Made by a program: the position numbers and the translations under genes. From NCBI RefSeq assembly GCF_029964055.1, contig NZ_CP124836.1:3224001-3288000 (forward strand): DNA of 64,000 bases, read 5' to 3'. The stretch is from Arthrobacter sp. EM1 (lineage in GTDB: Bacteria > Actinomycetota > Actinomycetes > Actinomycetales > Micrococcaceae). The notes under the pieces are model-generated. The model did not search any database. It was not told where the DNA came from and worked only from the letters and a program-made list of their open reading frames with translations. Shown piece by piece: positions 62,093-64,000 of this stretch. How positions within the stretch are numbered: the stretch's first letter is position 1; every line of letters starts with the position of its first letter.

Positions 62093-63496
62093 ATGAACTC
62101 CGCTGCCGTCCCTGAGGCCATGCGCCCAGAATCGGAACTTGAATCCGGGCACCAGGCGTCCCACAAGGGGCGCATCCTCGCGTGGGCGGCCTGGGACTGG
62201 GGCTCGGCCGCCTTCAATGCGGTGATGACTACCTTTGTCTTCACCGTGTACCTGACATCCAAAGCCTTCGGCGGCGAGGACCATGCCTCCGCGGTCCTGG
62301 GCGGCGGGTTGGCGATCGCCGGTGCCGCCATCGCGCTGCTGGCACCAGTCACCGGGCAGCGATCGGACAACGGTGGCCGGCGCCGGCTGTGGCTTGGGGT
62401 CAACACGGCCGCTGTCGCGGTCCTGACAGCCCTGTGCTTTTTTGTTTTCCCGCGCCCTGAGTTCTTGCTGCCAGGGGTGGCACTGATTGCGCTGGCGAAC
62501 GTGTTCTTTGAGTTTGCCGGCGTGAACTACAACGCCATGCTCGCCCAGATCTCCACCCCTAAGAACATCGGCAAGGTCAGCGGCTTCGGCTGGGGCATGG
62601 GATACCTCGGCGGCATCGTGGCCCTGCTGATTGTGCTCCAGCTTTTTGTCCAGCCCGGCTTCGAGTGGTTCGGCGGCTCGACGGCGGACGGCCTGAACAT
62701 CCGGCTGGTCGCGGTGTTCTCCGCCTTGTGGTTCTTCATTTTCGCGTTGCCCGTTCTGTTCGCCGTTCCGGAACTGCCCAAAACAAGGCAGGGCGCCGCG
62801 CTGGGATTCCTTGCCTCCTACGGCCTGTTGCTGCGGCGGATCAAGGCGATCTACCGAACCAGCCCGCACACCATCTATTTCCTTCTTGCCAGTGCCGTTT
62901 TCAGGGACGGGCTGGCAGCGGTGTTTACCTTCGGCGGCATCATCGCCGCGGGTACGTTCGGGTTCGAACTCACGGAGGTCATCTTTTTCGCGATTTTCGG
63001 AAACGTTGTTGCCGCGGCGGGTGCCATCGTGGGCGGCTTCCTCGATGACCGGATCGGTCCTAAATCGGTCATCACCGGTTCGCTGGCAGGGCTTCTGGTC
63101 GCCGGCTCGATGATCCTGGTCCTCGGCAACGGAAACTATTCCCTCTTCGGCATACAGTGGGCCGGCACCACCACGTTCTGGATCTTCGGACTGTTCCTGT
63201 GCCTCTTTGTGGGACCGGCACAATCCTCCTCCCGGGCCTACCTGGCCCGGCTTGCCCCGCACGGGGAATCCGGTGAGCTGTTTGGCCTCTACGCCACGAC
63301 GGGCCGGGCCGTCAGCTTTCTCGCGCCCGCACTGTTTACGCTGTGCATCGCCGTCGCGGCCCCGCTGGTGGAACCCGGCGGGGCGCAGCGCTGGGGCATT
63401 CTTGGCATCATGGCAGTGCTCCTGGCAGGGCTGTTGCTCCTTCTTCCGGTCAAGGCACCGGACCGGACCGAGATCGCCGTCGTCCCGGCAGCCTGA
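62093..63496 (+). CDS. MFS transporter, UMF1 (Atg22-like) family
   Basis: 467 residues, about 12 helices. The N-terminal LAWAAWDWGSAAFNAVMTTFVFTVYLT is the UMF1 signature, with NVFFEFAGVNYNAML and SGFGWGMGYLGGIVALL following. Substrates of bacterial UMF1 proteins are mostly unknown. A 651-codon open frame on the opposite strand is an artefact of GC-rich codons. Confidence 0.92.
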   Translation: MNSAAVPEAMRPESELESGHQASHKGRILAWAAWDWGSAAFNAVMTTFVFTVYLTSKAFGGEDHASAVLGGGLAIAGAAIALLAPVTGQRSDNGGRRRLWLGVNTAAVAVLTALCFFVFPRPEFLLPGVALIALANVFFEFAGVNYNAMLAQISTPKNIGKVSGFGWGMGYLGGIVALLIVLQLFVQPGFEWFGGSTADGLNIRLVAVFSALWFFIFALPVLFAVPELPKTRQGAALGFLASYGLLLRRIKAIYRTSPHTIYFLLASAVFRDGLAAVFTFGGIIAAGTFGFELTEVIFFAIFGNVVAAAGAIVGGFLDDRIGPKSVITGSLAGLLVAGSMILVLGNGNYSLFGIQWAGTTTFWIFGLFLCLFVGPAQSSSRAYLARLAPHGESGELFGLYATTGRAVSFLAPALFTLCIAVAAPLVEPGGAQRWGILGIMAVLLAGLLLLLPVKAPDRTEIAVVPAA

Positions 63497-63535
63497 ACCT
63501 CCCCGGAATCCCCTGCGGCGCACTAGGCTGGAGGG

Positions 63536-64000
63536 ATGAATGTGGATGAAACAGACCTTCCGGGACTGGGCCGGCGCAAGGACTTTATGACCGCCTCGGG
63601 ACGGCGGATCGGCGTTGTGGAACACCGCGAAGGCCAGACTGAACTCATCGTCTCGACCTGGGACGATCCGGACACCTGCCAGGCGTCCATTCCGCTGACA
63701 GTCGATGAAGCCGCCGCCCTCGGAAACCTGCTGGGAGGCCAGCGGCTGGCAATGCAGCTTTCCGAGGCACACCGCGAGGTCCCGGGAATCGTCACCCGGC
63801 AGTTCTCCATCGCGGCCGACTCCCCGTTCCACAAACAGCCAATGGGCAAAGCCTGCATCCGGACCCGAAGCGGCGCCTCGATCGTCGCGATCATGCGCGA
63901 AGGCGAAGTTCTTCCCTCCCCCGGGCCCGACGTCGTCCTGCACCCCGGAGACCTCCTCGTAGCAGTCGGAACGCAAGAAGGCCTGGACACAGCGGCCAGC
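63536..64000 (+). CDS. TrkA-C-domain cation/proton antiporter regulatory protein (KhtT-like), partial
   Basis: The first 155 residues; the gene runs off the right edge. An N-terminal domain (1-85) is followed by a TrkA-C (RCK_C) domain (about 90-155): MGKACIRTRSGASIVAIMREGEVLPSPGPDVVLHPGDLLVAVGTQEGLD. Such proteins gate K+/H+ antiporters; a membrane subunit is expected just outside the window. GGAGG precedes the ATG. Confidence 0.85.
   Translation, partial: MNVDETDLPGLGRRKDFMTASGRRIGVVEHREGQTELIVSTWDDPDTCQASIPLTVDEAAALGNLLGGQRLAMQLSEAHREVPGIVTRQFSIAADSPFHKQPMGKACIRTRSGASIVAIMREGEVLPSPGPDVVLHPGDLLVAVGTQEGLDTAAS

Noticed and set aside
62021..63976. 651-codon open frame on the minus strand opposite the UMF1 transporter
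   Set aside because: The plus strand encodes a well-formed membrane protein. The antisense product is hydrophilic, low-complexity and matches no fold; it reflects GC-rich third positions.
1..64000. CRISPR array, insertion sequence, prophage or defence island
   Set aside because: No regularly spaced repeats, transposase, integrase, capsid or restriction genes were seen; gene content is metabolic and housekeeping throughout.

Overview
The window looks like chromosome of a high-GC soil actinobacterium of the Micrococcaceae, close to Arthrobacter or Pseudarthrobacter. The pointers are a dnaK-grpE-dnaJ-hspR operon with a HAIR operator, a SAM-IV riboswitch, DUF1737 and DUF4235 proteins, GTG/TTG starts, and an extradiol dioxygenase whose active-site residues fall at the same positions as in the Brevibacterium/Arthrobacter homoprotocatechuate enzymes. 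The genus is an inference. I saw no rRNA, tRNA, insertion sequence, prophage or CRISPR array.

About 1-8,700: a translationally coupled minus-strand operon (class III CoA-transferase, thioesterase, acyl-CoA dehydrogenase, SDR, thiolase) lies opposite a LysR regulator and a second glutaryl-CoA-dehydrogenase-like enzyme. The same 21-bp LysR-type motif sits on both sides of the lysR gene. A PucR regulator follows.

About 8,700-17,330: homoprotocatechuate (3,4-dihydroxyphenylacetate) meta-cleavage. A divergent flavin monooxygenase faces an operon coding for a FAH-RraA fusion, GntR regulator, HpaE, HpaD, HpaH and HpaI, closed by a perfect 16-bp hairpin terminator. No stand-alone 5-carboxymethyl-2-hydroxymuconate isomerase is present.

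About 17,330-21,600: heat-shock operon dnaK-grpE-dnaJ-hspR. A small acidic repeat protein is encoded just upstream of it.

About 22,100-31,150: accessory genes. These are a TetR/epimerase pair with twin operators, an MMPL exporter/MarR pair, an APC permease, a methyltransferase, a RadC-like hypothetical protein, a dihydrofolate-reductase-fold protein and a LysE exporter.

About 31,170-38,520: CoA ligase, MHS transporter, MaoC hydratase, acyl-CoA dehydrogenase, amidohydrolase and SDR, opposite a MarR repressor. The layout matches phenylpropanoid/hydroxycinnamate degradation (cou/phd type), in which an amidohydrolase replaces the thiolase. A strong promoter with an operator over its -35 is visible.

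About 38,600-46,230: low-molecular-weight phosphatase coupled to a P-loop kinase-PabB fusion, cardiolipin synthase, PabC, and a small operon of a 55-aa membrane peptide, an ATP-grasp enzyme and a membrane glycosyltransferase.

About 46,230-55,020: SAM-IV riboswitch with DUF1737, rhodanese and MetZ; a GCS2 ligase; an HTH-MurA fusion; and a TPP-riboswitch-controlled ECF (YkoEDC) transporter.

About 55,200-64,000: DUF4235 protein, a complete Mrp/Mnh cation/proton antiporter operon with subunits A and B fused, a UMF1-type MFS protein, and the start of a TrkA-C-like antiporter regulatory protein.
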